A DNA stretch of 64,000 bases from Rhyzopertha dominica (taxonomy: Eukaryota; Arthropoda; Insecta; Coleoptera; Bostrichidae). Both the position numbers and the translations under genes were made by a program. The notes under the pieces are model-generated. The model saw only the letters and a list, made by a program, of their open reading frames with translations. It searched no databases and had not been told where the DNA came from. The stretch is taken from assembly GCA_025024175.1 (NCBI GenBank), contig QCXZ01000138.1, forward strand, positions 45,293,092-45,357,091. Direction: 5' to 3'. Positions 35,694 through 47,927 of the stretch are shown in pieces. Each line of letters opens with the position of its first letter. The stretch's first letter is position 1.

Positions 35694-35730
35694 AGCTGTT
35701 CTGAAGAGGCTTTATAAGCCGAAACAGCTG
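35694..35730 (+). ncRNA. Hammerhead-like hairpin with consensus core order
   Basis: CTGAAGA (35701) is directly followed by the stem GGCTT-TAT-AAGCC and then GAAAC (35721). This matches the core order CUGANGA, stem II with a G-C first pair, GAAA. However, AGCTGTT upstream (35694) pairs with AACAGCT (35723), giving an alternative plain hairpin that uses part of GAAA. Such hairpins occur in repeats tied to Penelope-like elements. Catalytic activity is not implied. Confidence 0.4.
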
Positions 35731-35841
35731 CCCACAGATTGTTCTGGCGCAGGCGACATGGAATAGACCTAATTTTATTATTATTATTAAGTTAAAATAT
35801 GTTACCTAAGCAGTTATACATATTTCAGATTACATATTATA

Positions 35842-36517
35842 AAGGGTTTCTATAAATGATTCATGCATCCAGAGCGCTTATGGAAATTATCGATTAAATC
35901 AATTTGCCGCCTCTAAATAAAGTGAACACAACTATTGCTTTGTCGCATACTTGTCATCTGTCGATTTTTGAATTATTTGATATATTTTAATATAAAAAAA
36001 AACATGTGGGAGTGTGTATTTTCAATATATTCTGTATTGTTTTGTGGGATAATCAACTTTAAGGTTGTAGAAAGCTCACATTTCGGAGCTGCGGGGTGAC
36101 AAGGTTTCGTATAACTTTTAGGTTATGTATCGTATTTGTGAGGTTGTGGCTACAGTAAGCCTGTTAAATAATTGTACTATGATGGATTGAAAGATGTTTT
36201 TACCCTACCGCAATGGTAAATTTCACAAACTAAGTGGAAGTAACGTTAGCTACACTACACAAAGCTTCAACAGTGCAAGAGTGTAGACTGTAGAAGTTAC
36301 CACAAGACTACTATACTAATAATCATTGTAATTTCTTACCTTTGACAGAAATAATAGAACCGTAGGTTATTGGAAAATGTATTGACTGTAACTTGATTTA
36401 CAATATTCAGTACTATCGCAGTGATTATTGTAGCTTGGCAGAAGTTACAAAAAGGCGGCACAAATAATTCAGAAATCAATGCTGCCCACGTCGCACGAAT
36501 CATTTTTAGAAACCCTG
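35842..36517. mobile_element. TA-flanked inverted-repeat element, family A, 676 bp
   Basis: The element begins AAGGGTTTCTATAAATGA and ends TCATTTTTAGAAACCCTG, with TA immediately outside both ends. The same family occurs at 62013-62361 (349 bp) and, in opposite orientation, at 60258 to about 60955. A TA target duplication and CAGGG start suggest mobilisation by a Tc1/mariner-type transposase. No coding frame is preserved. Confidence 0.8.
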
Positions 36518-36839
36518 TACAATATGCTCCACAATTTATCAAACCTTGCTCTCATGAAGTCATGTATTTCACGTGTTTTCTAGTGTGAATCTCAACACAT
36601 CGATGAATACCAAGCCAAAAGAAAACTGTATCATTTTTGCCCCTTCGGCATTCTAATGAACATTATTGCTATGATTCTATTATTCCAAATTTTGCTTTGA
36701 TGATTGGTAGTAAATCACTAATACTTTCTTAAAGAAACTGATAAAATCCAGAAAAACCATTGAACGCTGAACAAAAAGAAAACCGTACTCTAGATGCAAC
36801 AACCAAAAATATCAAGACCTGGTGTTAAACATTCACAAA

Positions 36840-37235
36840 TTCTATTGTGCCCCCGGTAGCATTCTTATCGCGCTGCGTTTCACATTCGTCGGGGCACAGC
36901 GACTGCATTACCCATCGGATTACGTCGGTTCCTGTCCATAAGTCATATTAAGACTATACAAAACTGGCAATAAATCTGTCAAAAAACCAGGAGGGGCTGA
37001 TTCTCTTGTCGTGTCCCCTTCTGGCGTCCGCCATGCCGCTCACCGACGTGAAATATTTAAAACAGCTTGATCTCATCTTCGGGAGTTGGATCTTTTGAGA
37101 TGTTGTGGATTCTGAATGGCTGGCGGTTTACAGAAATTAATCACCCGTTTGGAGATAACACACGAAAAAAATGTGCGTGGCTGTCTGCCTCCTTTTTTCT
37201 AGTTTTGTTCGTTTTTTGATGGCTGGTTGACTGAC
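36840..37235. promoter_or_regulatory. GC-richer non-coding block, regulatory candidate
   Basis: Higher GC content than both flanks, without open frames or transposon motifs (for example around 36880-37060). Possibly conserved non-coding DNA; only composition supports this. Confidence 0.2.
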
Positions 37236-38325
37236 CCCGGTCTGTTTGACCTTCTGATAATTTTAAAACAATTTTTTTTATAAAATGTACTTAACTGTAA
37301 AAAAGTAATTCAGTATATAGGTATTGTGTTGCCTGATTTGTTGCTTATGACGTATTTGTATCAAGATCATTTTATTTACTTTTGTATAACAAATTAAATT
37401 TTGTTGTTAGTATGTTAGGCACTGATTCCAAATAACGTCGATATTGCTTTTAAGGCATGGTATTCGTGTATATTTCGACTTTTTAATTATTCCTCCAACA
37501 TACCAAGTTGTTATGGTTATAGAAAAACGATTATCAGTGCAGTAGCAAAATGTTATTTTGAAAACTATGTCATAAATTTTGTTTAACGAAACGCTATATA
37601 GACGCGAAGTGTTTTATTTTCAAATTTGGGCTTAGAGTCCCTATAATCATATTTAGATATAAGTTCAGCTATTTATATTATTTATTATGGAAAGATTGTA
37701 ACATATTTAATTATAATAGATGTTAATAATACTTATGTGGGCCGCCTATATCTTGTCTATTAAAAGTTTTAGAAGAAAAAATACAAGGATACACTTCAGA
37801 TTATGTTTATAGCACTATAACCTGAATATATTTATATTTATACAGTCCAGCTGCCCCCACACTACTCTTTTATTCTAAATGGAATGCCCAATATATTGAA
37901 ACTGAAGAGTAATTTTACTTTTGCAGCATATAAGAAATTTATGAATATCTCCAAAAGTATAGAGCATAAAAAATTCTGTCAATTCCAAAATCAAAATACA
38001 CATTTTGAAATACACATATGGGCTTATTTTAATTTATTTTGCTGTATTAGTAGGTAATTTTAAAATTTCTTTATTATTTTTATGTTTTGTTTTATAAAAT
38101 TGACACTAGAAATAGGTTGTGCTGACGCAGAAAAGAAGATATTTACAGAATTGATGGTTTATTAATCAATTTGAATTACATCAAACTAACTAATAAAGAA
38201 AACGAATTAGAATGGCCTAGGAATTAAACAAAATTTATTGCGAAACAGAAACATGTAAAAATTGTGATAAATAAAACGAAACAACTTACATCAAATTAAG
38301 CTAGTAGAAAAATAGATGGTAATGT
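37236..38325. other. Very AT-rich intergenic stretch
   Basis: Nothing recognised. Confidence 0.45.
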
Positions 38326-38329
38326 CATA

Positions 38330-38645
38330 TCTGTCACCAAAGAACCGACACGATGACAAAGCCACTAGCTGCCTTAACGGGTACTATTTGCTAAAGGAAG
38401 TGACCTGTAATCTGACAAGTTGGTATGCACCTGCATACACCAACATTTGAGGAAGTAGTACCCGTCAGGACAGCTAGGTAGCTCTGTCATGCCAGTTCAT
38501 GGGCTGACAGATGGCATTGCCATCTATTTTTTTACTAACATTATAGCAAGCCTTTGGTAAATATGCAAAACTTGTTCATGCCATGCTGTCTGCATTAGTC
38601 CTAAACTGCATCTGTAGTTGGTTGTGGTAGAAAGTATAGCATAGT
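38330..38645. repeat. Foldback dispersed repeat, copy 3
   Basis: Two opposite copies of the repeat core lie within 150 bp. ACAAAGCCACTAGCTGCC with TTAACGGGTACT (38354-38387) faces GAAGTAGTACCCGTCAGGAC with AGCTAGGTAGCT (38451-38483). A second hairpin at about 38580-38640 repeats the GCTGTCTGCA arm. A CTTCC or GGAAG junction joins the arms. The unit can therefore fold into two hairpins. Confidence 0.65.
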
Positions 38646-39885
38646 TATGTAATTTTCTATTAAACTATGTAATGAGAATGTCATTTTGTAATTAAAACGA
38701 GCCGGTCTTTTGTCCATAACGTTTTTTAGATGCACAAGGTTTATTTATTCGGACGCTGCCCCTATCCTTTGTTTCATATCATCCACTGTAGTAAGTGCTA
38801 TTTGATATACATTTTTATGCATCTTAAATGCTTAATTTTGTTAAGGGTGCAGGGCCGTTCTTGAACATCTGGCCGCCCTGTGCACAAGAATATTTTTCCA
38901 CCCTAGGCGACCTTACTCTGTTTTTTATATCTCGATGCAAGTACCGATCACAAATATATATTTTACTAATATCTTAAAAAAATACAAAAACTACAAACTG
39001 GGTATAATCCAAAATGTGTCGCCATTCACATAATTATTACAAAAGGACCAATAACACAACCATTTCTTTGGAATGTGGCACATAACGTAATTAGAGAAGT
39101 GTATCCTCCCTAAATGCATTTGTAGCCTATGAACAAAATTGCATACTTGGGATATAGTCTTTTTCGTTAGGCGCCATTTATTTTCCTCTCTATTCTACAG
39201 ACTCTAGCCCTACTAAAGTACTTTCTCTAACTTTATCGTGCTCATTTGCGGACTCTTCACTAAATTTATTTATTATTCATTTGTAGCGGAACGAATTCTT
39301 CCGATTTTGTGTAAGCAACACTTCCATTTTCTTCAAATGCCAGTTTCCTTTTCTTTTCATCGTTTTACTGCGAGGTAACACAAACATCAAATCAAAACAG
39401 CAAATTATTAATACGGCAAAAAAGGGTTATGGATAGGCTTATGTGTTAATCGAAATTGAAAGAGAAAAGATTTATGAGTTTGCACATGCACTTAATTTAT
39501 ACTGTTATATTTAAAAAATCAAGTTTTCCATTATACAACTTTCTGAAAATAAGAAATTAACGTGCAAATAATATGAACTTATAAAATTGTAGTTTGCTAT
39601 AATATTTGCTATCTTTTTTACTTTTCCAAACATTTATAATTTTCTAATATGTTCAATATACTGCAATAAGTAAAAAGAACATCAAATATAGCTCAAACGT
39701 ACTACTGTAGCCAATATACAAGCTTGACAAGGTGCCCTTTAATTTCAACAAGGAATTCGAAAATTCAATAATATATAAGATGTTTCATTTAAAATCGAGA
39801 TATACGTGCAGCAATGCAAAGAAGTGGAACACCCTATGTAAATGAAATTTTTTTAGGTTTTAGCGTTTTAAAAATAAGATAGACT
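38646..39885. other. Intergenic, possible hAT terminus
   Basis: At 38850-38880 GCAGGGCCGTTCTTGAAC resembles the start of some hAT elements. A purine-rich minus-strand remnant at 39200-39370 (MKRKGNWHLKK) might be part of it. The evidence is weak and no second terminus was found. Confidence 0.2.
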
Positions 39886-39889
39886 ATGT

Positions 39890-40010
39890 TTTGGTATTAT
39901 TTTAAACTAATACTAAAGAAACTGCAAAAGCTTGAAACATTAATGAGACACGCCGTATATGCCCTTTTTTTTGGGTGAACCTAAATTATTAACTTTCAAC
40001 ATGATAAGTT
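39890..40010 (+). repeat. Direct repeat, first copy
   Basis: GAAACTGCAAAAGC, then TAATGAGACACGCCGTATAT and GGGTGAACCTAAATTA, recurs at 40535-40645. The GACAC(G/C)CCGTA word looks like a transposon end, so these may be right ends of two elements of the same family. Confidence 0.6.
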
Positions 40011-40534
40011 GAAAATGTATTTCAGCCTATCTCTCAGGCGGTAACATGGTCATTTGGCCGAGTGCAGAACAATATATCTTATACAATACTAAAATTAAAG
40101 AAAAAGTTTGTTTTTTCACATTTATTTAATACAGCATAAACGCAGATAACACTTATAGTATTTAAAATTTCAGCTGCATATGGACACACTTTTTTACTGG
40201 CAAAATCAGCACAAACTCATTTGATTTAAAACCAAAATTACAAAATATGCAAACTGCAATCGCCAAACCGGATATAACTAAATGTGCAATTAGAAAGTAG
40301 GCCTGCAAACTGTCTCGGAGTATGCAGTAAAACTGAAAAGATATAGAAGGAAAAAAATGAAGAAGTGCGGTAAAGTGAAATAACATTCCTAATATTCCTT
40401 AATATTTTATAATTTACTAATGATCTACTGAAAAAGTTTTATGATCATAATAGTTTGTTTACCGCCCTTTCGGTAATGCCTCCCAGTCTGTAGGAACGCT
40501 TCGCATTTTAAAAATAAGATTTTTTGTATATATT

Positions 40535-40645
40535 TGCAAAACTCATAAGAAAGAAGCTGCAAAAGAAACGCGAAACTAATGAGACACCCCGTATATCTCC
40601 TTTGCTTGGGTGAACCTAAATTACTAAATTTGAACATTACATAAC
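40535..40645 (+). repeat. Direct repeat, second copy
   Basis: Second copy of the block at 39890-40010 (TAATGAGACACCCCGTATAT, then GGGTGAACCTAAATTA). The similarity extends leftward to a TTTTAAAAATAAGAT word. Confidence 0.6.
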
Positions 40646-40719
40646 CCAATACATTTAATAATAATTGATTGATTGATAGTTACCATCCAATTTTGAATTA
40701 TAGTCAAACTTCTTAATAG

Positions 40720-41115
40720 TTATGCGAGTTTTCCTTTTACATATTCGACCAACTTAGAGAGAGAACGTGCAGAATGTCTGCATGTTCCCCTTTTTTTCGA
40801 CAATCGCCAACGGAAGCTGACGGGAAACGGACAGAAGTAATGCACAAAGTACCGCGGGGGGCATAGTCTACCGGCGTTATGTCTAATCGATGCAGTTCTG
40901 CGCACCCTGTCTTACAAAGCTGCCCATTACGCACCTTAATGGAGTATCTGTAGCGGTGGATGTCTGCTGCCAACGTTTCACCATTTCTATGTTTTTCACG
41001 AAACAAATGCAATCGATCAACTCTGGTCGACCTCGCCACGCACACGGCACTCTCAAGACATCAGAAGCGGGATGCGTCGAAGTCGTCAAGATGTCAGATT
41101 TGTACATAAAATTTT
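40720..41115. promoter_or_regulatory. GC-richer block, regulatory candidate
   Basis: GC-rich relative to flanks and open in several frames on both strands (40737-41045 minus, 40890-41213 plus) without family motifs. Motifs such as GTCTAATCGATGCAG and ATGCAATCGATCAAC repeat an ATCGAT word. A regulatory or old repeat origin cannot be decided. Confidence 0.25.
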
Positions 41116-41119
41116 TGCG

Positions 41120-43235
41120 GTGTCCAGAAATAGCATTTTGTAAATCTGCTAGCGGTAGGTCGCGTATAAATCCTTCTCTGTCATTGAGAATCCAGTGTAA
41201 TACCCTTATTTGACTGCATGATTAAAATAAATACCTATGTGTGCAAAGTGACCTACAAATTCAAAGTATTTTATGAACTAAAACCTATTTAGGATCCAGT
41301 GGCAAATGAAGGAGTTCCTTCTTTTATCCAAAAAATTCTCAATCTCGTATAAATTTATATTCTAAACCAATTTGATTTCATTTAATGAAACTAACTGGTT
41401 TCCGAAAAGTCTAAAAAAGTTTGTACATGACAATGTCTAAGAAGTATCTTTTTTACGGTCGGATAGCGTTCCTGAAATAACTATAATAATGGAAGGTACC
41501 TCGCTATCATTGCAAGTTACTTGAAATTACCATAATATGCAGATAATATGTGGTGCCCTAGCTAAAATTTGCATGTTATTCACATATAAAAAAAACTACT
41601 GAAACAGGTCAATTTTGACTTGAAAAGTGTTATCTAGACTTCAAAGTTATTTGTGCACTGCTGTAGTACGGAGAGTCACGCCCTAAAAGAATTCAAATAG
41701 TAGGAGGAATCTAGTGGCATCATTTTGAAACTGTTTTTTGTTTATTTGTGCTTAAACCCACAATACTTCATAACATTTTAAGAAAAATGACAGATTTCTT
41801 TTTTTAATTTCACGATAATTTGTAAGGTAAAAGGGACTGAATTTGTAGGCGAAAATAAACGTACGTCTATGGAGTATTGAAAAACATCAATTCGCATGCC
41901 GATTTATCAGTTATAAAAAACATTTTTGCGGCACCGTTTATAGGTGCTATTAGGTTGAGATAGGTCAATCTGCTAGATTATTGTTCAGTTACATTCGAAG
42001 AATTTTGCCCAAAAAGAAAATTAAATAAGTAACCGCCAATACGTGTATAATCTCTTAATGCTGTCTTCTGGACTTCCGAATACATAAGTACTTCGGATAG
42101 CGCTCCATATAGATCGGCTCTCCTCTCCAGTGCATTGCAGGTGCACACATAACATTGAAATAACGAAGACTGTTAGAGAGCTGCCAGCTCTGATAGCCAA
42201 TTGGCCTATCTTTTTAACTTGCTGCCATATGAAAATTAACTGAAGTAGCAAGTCGCCAGTTTGGGCTACTTTTATAATACGCATAGTCCATGATAGCGGC
42301 ATTGGGAAGGAAAAAATACAGTCAGTTAGAACAGGTTAGTATGCTTGAACTGACGATTTTGTAGGATTGCTGTAGAATTGTCTTTTTTGAGTGGTGTTAA
42401 ATTACTCGGGCTATAAAGCAGTCCACAACAGTTTTCAACCTGAAATTCAAATATGGATTCTATGCCATCAATTTTCTCCGTCGGTGGAAAAACATATTCA
42501 ATGGCCATTTGTTACGTTCGTGGAATACCTTTACGTTTTTTTAATAAAATTGTTCTGTTCCTTTTGCAATGAATATTTTCAGTACATAAGTATTATAAGT
42601 TTGGTTATGATTTGTAGCGTTCGATATTTAGTTGATCTGAAAGCGCTTGGCGGGAAATATCCCAATGCATAAATGTGTATTGCCGCTTTCGAAAACTAAA
42701 AATTCAAGGTCCGTTTTGCTGGTGTTTTAAAGAAGATTCTAATGAGCGAGATACGTCATTTATTTCCATTATGAGAACAATACAGGGAGTGATGGGTCAA
42801 AAAAGAGATGTGCAATTTATTAAAAAAAACACTATTTTTTAATTTTCGTATAACGATAGTCTTTATTAATATATCGCTCTTTTCCCAGGATGCAAAATAT
42901 AGTACAGAGTAGTTCACGGCTAATTCAAGTAGAAGACTATAAATAAATAATGTAGATCAACTAGAGTGAACTAAACTTTCCAGTGTCGATCCGGTAGATA
43001 TAGTCTTAAGCCGCCACTGCTGCGCGATATAAAGGACAGTCAATGGAGACTAAAAAGTAAACCATAAAGTTTTTTTAACAAAACTTACAATGCGTTTGGC
43101 ATTTGTTATTGCTTTAGTCTTTCTCATAGCTTATTTCAAGATCTGCACACTGGTAATAAAAAAAAACTTGATTATTTTAGATATAGTTTAAGACACATTC
43201 CTATAACATTATAAAGAGAGCTGTGAAACGGATCA
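41120..43235. other. Intergenic, nothing recognised
   Basis: AT-rich. Open frames of 93 codons on both strands near 42.0-42.7 kb lack motifs. Confidence 0.35.
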
Positions 43236-43239
43236 GAAC

Positions 43240-43525
43240 CGTAACTAGCCCACCGTGTACCCAGGGGCACTTTTTGATATTCCATCCCTACCTCGTATCC
43301 TTCGGGCTGCACTTCCACTGGCCGTGTAGATGTGCCCCCCTTATGGGGAATACGGCACCGACGAGTTAATATAATCTGTCCAAGTCGTCCGTTACTGTCT
43401 GGTGTACGCCAGAAGTTGAGTCGACCACGTAATGGTCTCAGTCTGAAGTTGTTATGACGAGGTCCGTGCACTGAATAATTCTGAAGAGAGAACGTCGTCA
43501 CCAACTTCGGATTAGGAAGGGATTA
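43240..43525 (-). other. GC-rich insert with 110-codon open frame
   Basis: A sharply bounded GC-rich block with a minus-strand open frame (43172-43504). The frame contains RRCRIPHKGG and VEVQPEGYEVGMEYQKVPLG. I do not recognise the sequence. It could be a SINE body or other repeat rather than a gene. Confidence 0.3.
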
Positions 43526-43837
43526 GGTTTGCTTAGCACGGGCACGATGAGCTAACGCGGACGACATTCGCAGTGGATAGTGGATGCCATGCATGAGTTA
43601 GCTTGAAGCTGTGGGAAGCTTGTTTTAATTTTTAAGAAGTGTCTAAGGAGGGATGAATTAAGAAACGCTTTACAAGTACTCGCGACTAGCATTAGCATCA
43701 GAACAAGATGTACTTTATCCTTTATTATCAAGCTGCATAATAGGTGGAACCATACAATTGGCGAAGAAGAATTTTATATTCATTATGCATCTTAGAATAG
43801 ATATTACAGATTTCCAAATTCATCTATTTCTTTTATA

Positions 43838-44210
43838 CAGGGTGCAAATAAATACGTGCTAAAAATATAGGGCAGTGAAATTTATTTTACCTTTTGGTGG
43901 GTATACTACTGGTTTAATCCAATTCCTTATAAATAGGATATATGCAATGGGCACTTGTATCGTGTTCTCAGCTTGCGCAAATGGTACCCCAGACAAACGT
44001 TTTTTTTTCTCTATAAGCCCTGAACATTCGCATGAAATGTGGCAGTTTAATCCTTCTCCATGTGTTTTCAACATGTAGCATCGTTTGTTATATCAAATCT
44101 AGTAGAGTGTTTCTTTAAACAGCAATGTCCCATAAGAAGTCCAAATGATGTTTTTAGATGAGGCGTGCTTAATTTTTACTTGCAACAGGCTTACTATTAA
44201 CATACGTAAT
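43838..44210. other. Possible TA-flanked element left end and AT-rich DNA
   Basis: TATACAGGGTGCAAATAAAT at 43837 has the TA-CAGGG start shared by other inverted-repeat elements in this window. No matching right end was found. Confidence 0.3.
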
Positions 44211-44214
44211 TGTC

Positions 44215-44690
44215 GTAATCCGGGGAAGTCCATCCTGTTGATCTTCCTTTTTCAGTAGTTCCCTGACATTCCACGAGAATGATATACCACTCCACAGGTA
44301 GTCCTACTAAGGATTCTTCGGCTCCGATTTTTGCTAGTAGGTCCAGGTGCTCACGAACTCATTCCAGAATAACTATGTTGTGTGCTGCTAGCACATAAAG
44401 TGGCTCTGGACATTCATTTAGCACCTTAGAAAGTAAGGTGCTTTTTAAGGTTCTCAATGCTGCTTGGCTGTTGACCATTATTATGAAAAGCCTTCCACAT
44501 CATTGCCCTAACACATGCTGCGATTACCACATCTTCAGCTTGGAAAACGGTTGCATGACTGTATGGCTTGGCACTTTTGCATTCCCGAATGTTGTATATC
44601 CTGCCCCAGTTCCATCCTTTGTTTTTGAACCGTCAGTGTACCAGTTTACGTTGCTGAGACCTGCTTCTAGCCTTCGGCCATAAGTACTCT
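44215..44690 (-). pseudogene. RNase H domain relic of a non-LTR retrotransposon
   Basis: The minus strand reads WYTDGSKTKDGTGAGY at about 44615-44650, the first catalytic region of RNase H. NAKVPSHTVMQPFSK follows, then, after frameshifts and stops, NSQAALRTLKS (the SDSQAAL region). It ends with DLLAKIGAEES, corresponding to the ADxLAKxGA end of the domain. This order is typical of the RNase H found in jockey/R1/I-group LINEs. Stops at several points show decay. The RT that should precede it was not detected on this strand. Confidence 0.75.
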
Positions 44691-45009
44691 GGAGATTTTC
44701 TGGAAGTTACACCTCACGCTGCTTTTGCATGTAGTTATCATTTAATTTCGCGAATACTTCCGTATGCTTCCTTCTCTTATCCTGTTAGAAATGCGCTTTT
44801 TTAAGTCTTCTAGGTCTTAAAAAGAGGCTTTTACATCATAGCTTTTAAATTGTGTAAACATTAAAATCTGTAGGATCGACGTGTCCAGTTTTATAATAAA
44901 AATTTCTGTCCCAGTGTTAGTAGCATTTTGCAGTTTTAAGAAGTTTCTTCGGATGATTTTGATTCCCCTGCCCATCAAGTGACATTCACCGGAATCACTT
45001 ACTGACTTT

Positions 45010-45640
45010 CGACCAATTCATCGGTTACCCTTATTTTCTAGGGTTCTTGAAAAAGTGGTGTACAAACAGCTGATGTTTCACCTAGAATACATAAGTTAAT
45101 ACCTAAGTGTCGGTCAGGATTTCGCAGTAGATACAGTCACTGCTTTATTAGATGTGGCTGACGAATATTTGCATGCAACAGACAATAAAGAAGCTACAAC
45201 AGCCGTTTTTCTTGATTACGCTAAGGCGTTTGATTGTTTAAATCATGAAATACTATTAGCTAAATTAAAATTCCTTGACATGCGAATGCTTCCATTTTTT
45301 ATGGCTATTTATCAGGAAAGAATCAGAGGGTAAAACTTGGTACTAATTAAATATCACAGTCTGTCGTCTTGGGTTCAGGCGTACAGCAAGGTTTGATCAT
45401 AGAGAATAAACTTTTTGTTTTATATAAGTCAGATTTTGAAAAGGTGGTTTGTAATTGTAAAATTTACAGTTACGCAAATGACAATGAAATATACCTGTCT
45501 TCTAAATCTACCACAGCAAATCTTCAATCTTTAAGTAAATACGATTTGAGTTTAAACGTCTGTGCCATGTTACCTGCGTCAAAACAATCGCGGCATAGAT
45601 CTGTCTTCCCTTATATACACCAAGTTAGGTGATGTGTATG
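45010..45640 (+). pseudogene. Jockey-like LINE reverse transcriptase fragment
   Basis: The + strand shows FLDYAKAFDCLNHEILLAKL (first catalytic Asp, 45213). After a frameshift come VQQGLI (PQG region) and YSYANDNEIYLSS, where the active-site YADD has become YAND (45471-45482). The upstream LEKVVYKQL segment belongs to the first RT motif. The loss of an active-site Asp and the frameshifts prove inactivity. The fragment joins unrelated sequence near 45570-45640. Confidence 0.75.
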
Positions 45641-45644
45641 TGAG

Positions 45645-46765
45645 AATTAAAATGTGGCTAACATCATGCCATCTAATGGCAATTTAACGGTATTATCCAC
45701 TCGTCTCTGTAGGGAACTAGTTTGAACGATAGCCCACTTTGCTGTGGGCGTTTATAAAACGGTTGTTATTTATACTTTTATTGCTTGAAATGAAAATAGA
45801 ACCTAACGATTACCCAGTAAGTAGGAAATTGTAACACACTGAGCTCAACATATTCAAAGATTATACACTTAACATGGGGCGCCACCTATCGGCAATGCGT
45901 AAGAACTAACAGGGACGCTATGGAATCGTTTGTTCGGTATCCTTAGTCCCTTAGTTAAGTTATATTTATTCGCTATGAAGCCCTGTATATAAACAACTCA
46001 ATAAAAGCGAGACCTCAAACGAAATGTATATCGTTCATTTCTTCATTAGGGTACATCTCAATCCTGATTAATCTGTACAAAAAAGTTCTTAAAACGACTA
46101 CAGTGTATCATCAAATAAGAATACTGTCATCTAACAACAATTAAGTTGACACTGCAAAATGTTAGCGTGACATCCGGTCAATTTTACAATTAGTACTATT
46201 TTATTATCCTATGCCAATGACGCAATGTAAGTGATTTCTGAGTAAATCTGCTACAACAGACGTTCAGGACAATATAAACTAAGCTAAAATACAAATACTT
46301 TTGAGCTTGAGTAGCAAATTCTTAAAGAGCTACTACAGACCCTAACAAGTTTAAGCTGAGGATTGCAATTAACGTGTCTAAAAGATCAGATTTACCACCA
46401 AATCATGAATTATCTACGAAAGTTTGTTGAAGTTATATTGAAAAATAAACTTTTTCACAAAATTTTATTGATTTTTGGGAAATAATAAATCCTGTTCCAG
46501 TTTGTTGCAGATGGTTGGACAGTACTTTTTATTAGAATATTAATGATTTCAGCAAGGGGGAGGTAGTATTTAAAAACTTGTGGTTGGTGCAACAGAGGTA
46601 GCTTTCAATGGAAATGATGAAATAGCTTGAGATGATTGGCGATCATATCGAAATGTAGTTATTCGGCGGTTTCCTCGATCTTTATCCTCCACCTGATGTA
46701 TGGCTCATGATTTACGCAAATAACGTGGAAATATGATTCAGCCCATGCACGTAGATCGCATGAAA
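45645..46765. other. Intergenic, repeat scraps
   Basis: AACATCATGCCATCTAATGG (45660) is an inverted match to about 35610-35635, and TTCCCTTATATACACCAAG (45606) matches about 35456-35475. Pieces of the same dispersed family therefore occur here too. GGGGCGCCACCTATCGG at 45885 is another repeat-like word. No gene. Confidence 0.35.
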
Positions 46766-46769
46766 TCCG

Positions 46770-47235
46770 GCCTTCCACGTTGAAATAATTAACGACGCTG
46801 CATTTGCAAGTTTTATTAAGTTATGGTCACAGATTGATCACTGTTACCAGTATTTACATTTGATAATTACGCGGGAATGTAAAACGTGAATTATAGCGAG
46901 CCTTTGCGGTTGTGCTGTACGATTCGACGCTATTCGTCGACGTCGTGTTCGCAATGCGAGGGAATTTGTTCGGAAAGGTAAACAGGTAATTTGCATTTAG
47001 CGTTTTATAATATTGGCATCCATCATTCCCGTGTCAATTCTGTTTTCATTATTTATGGAAATCAATGTTTAATTTGAGCGTGAGTGATGTGCTGTCACTG
47101 TTAAAAATGCATAGGCGCTCCGATGGAAAATACGAGCATGATTACGAAACATCGACGGATTGAATTTGATGTAATTGTGAAACATATTTACGTCAGTGCC
47201 AATTGTCGTTATATTCCAGAAATAAACACACGATA
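46770..47235. promoter_or_regulatory. Non-coding block with octamer-like and AATTA motifs, enhancer candidate
   Basis: This block has no open frame or transposon signature. It carries an ATTTGCAT octamer (46991), AATAATTAAC (46786), TTGATAATTACGCG, GTGAATTATAG, a TCGACGTCG palindrome and CATTATTTATGGAAATCAAT. The density of homeodomain- and POU-like words in GC-richer DNA is what conserved insect enhancers look like. Conservation was not tested. Confidence 0.35.
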
Positions 47236-47927
47236 GATGGTTTGGATTTATAATAATCTATTTAATAGTAACAATTCTACATGGTAGAAAATAAAGGACC
47301 TTTCAATACAATATCTTAAAACATGCAGAATAAACATAACATATTTTGAAAATGATTGATCGGTTTGTGATAATGGGGGAAATGTCTTTGGATCTAGAGA
47401 TTAAAAAACAATCTGGGTGTGAATGATAATATAAATTTGAAAGAATGGCAGAGGCATATTGGATTGAGTCGTTTAACTAGTAGTATAATGTTGATCCTGT
47501 TATAATGTTTTTATTTTCGACACAGACACTGTAGCCTACAAGTCTAGTTTATATGGTTCTAAAGGGTAATCCAATACGAGCTTTCTCACCTATATTAAAG
47601 AGAAAACTACCCTCATAATGTATGATACCTTAGTTATTCCTTCATTAATCGTGTTTTTAATAATATTCATCATTTATAAAAAATGATACTCAAACGGCCG
47701 CCTCAGAACGTTCTGCAGCAGTTGTTTCGTTCAAGGTAATTTTCGATGACTTTTTCGTAAGTCTCGGGGGTTATTTTGGCTCTAACTTGACGAATGTAGC
47801 CTATTAAAAAAATATGTATTCATAAAAACACAACTCATTAAAAACATTTATCAATTAACATTTTTTTCAGTTACTGGTCCCCATTTTCATAGTTTTTTTG
47901 GTACTTTGTAACTGCAGATCAATTATA

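Noticed and set aside
38850..39370. hAT transposon with terminus and transposase remnant
   Set aside because: Only a short terminus-like word and a purine-rich frame; no target duplication, second end or hAT domain seen.
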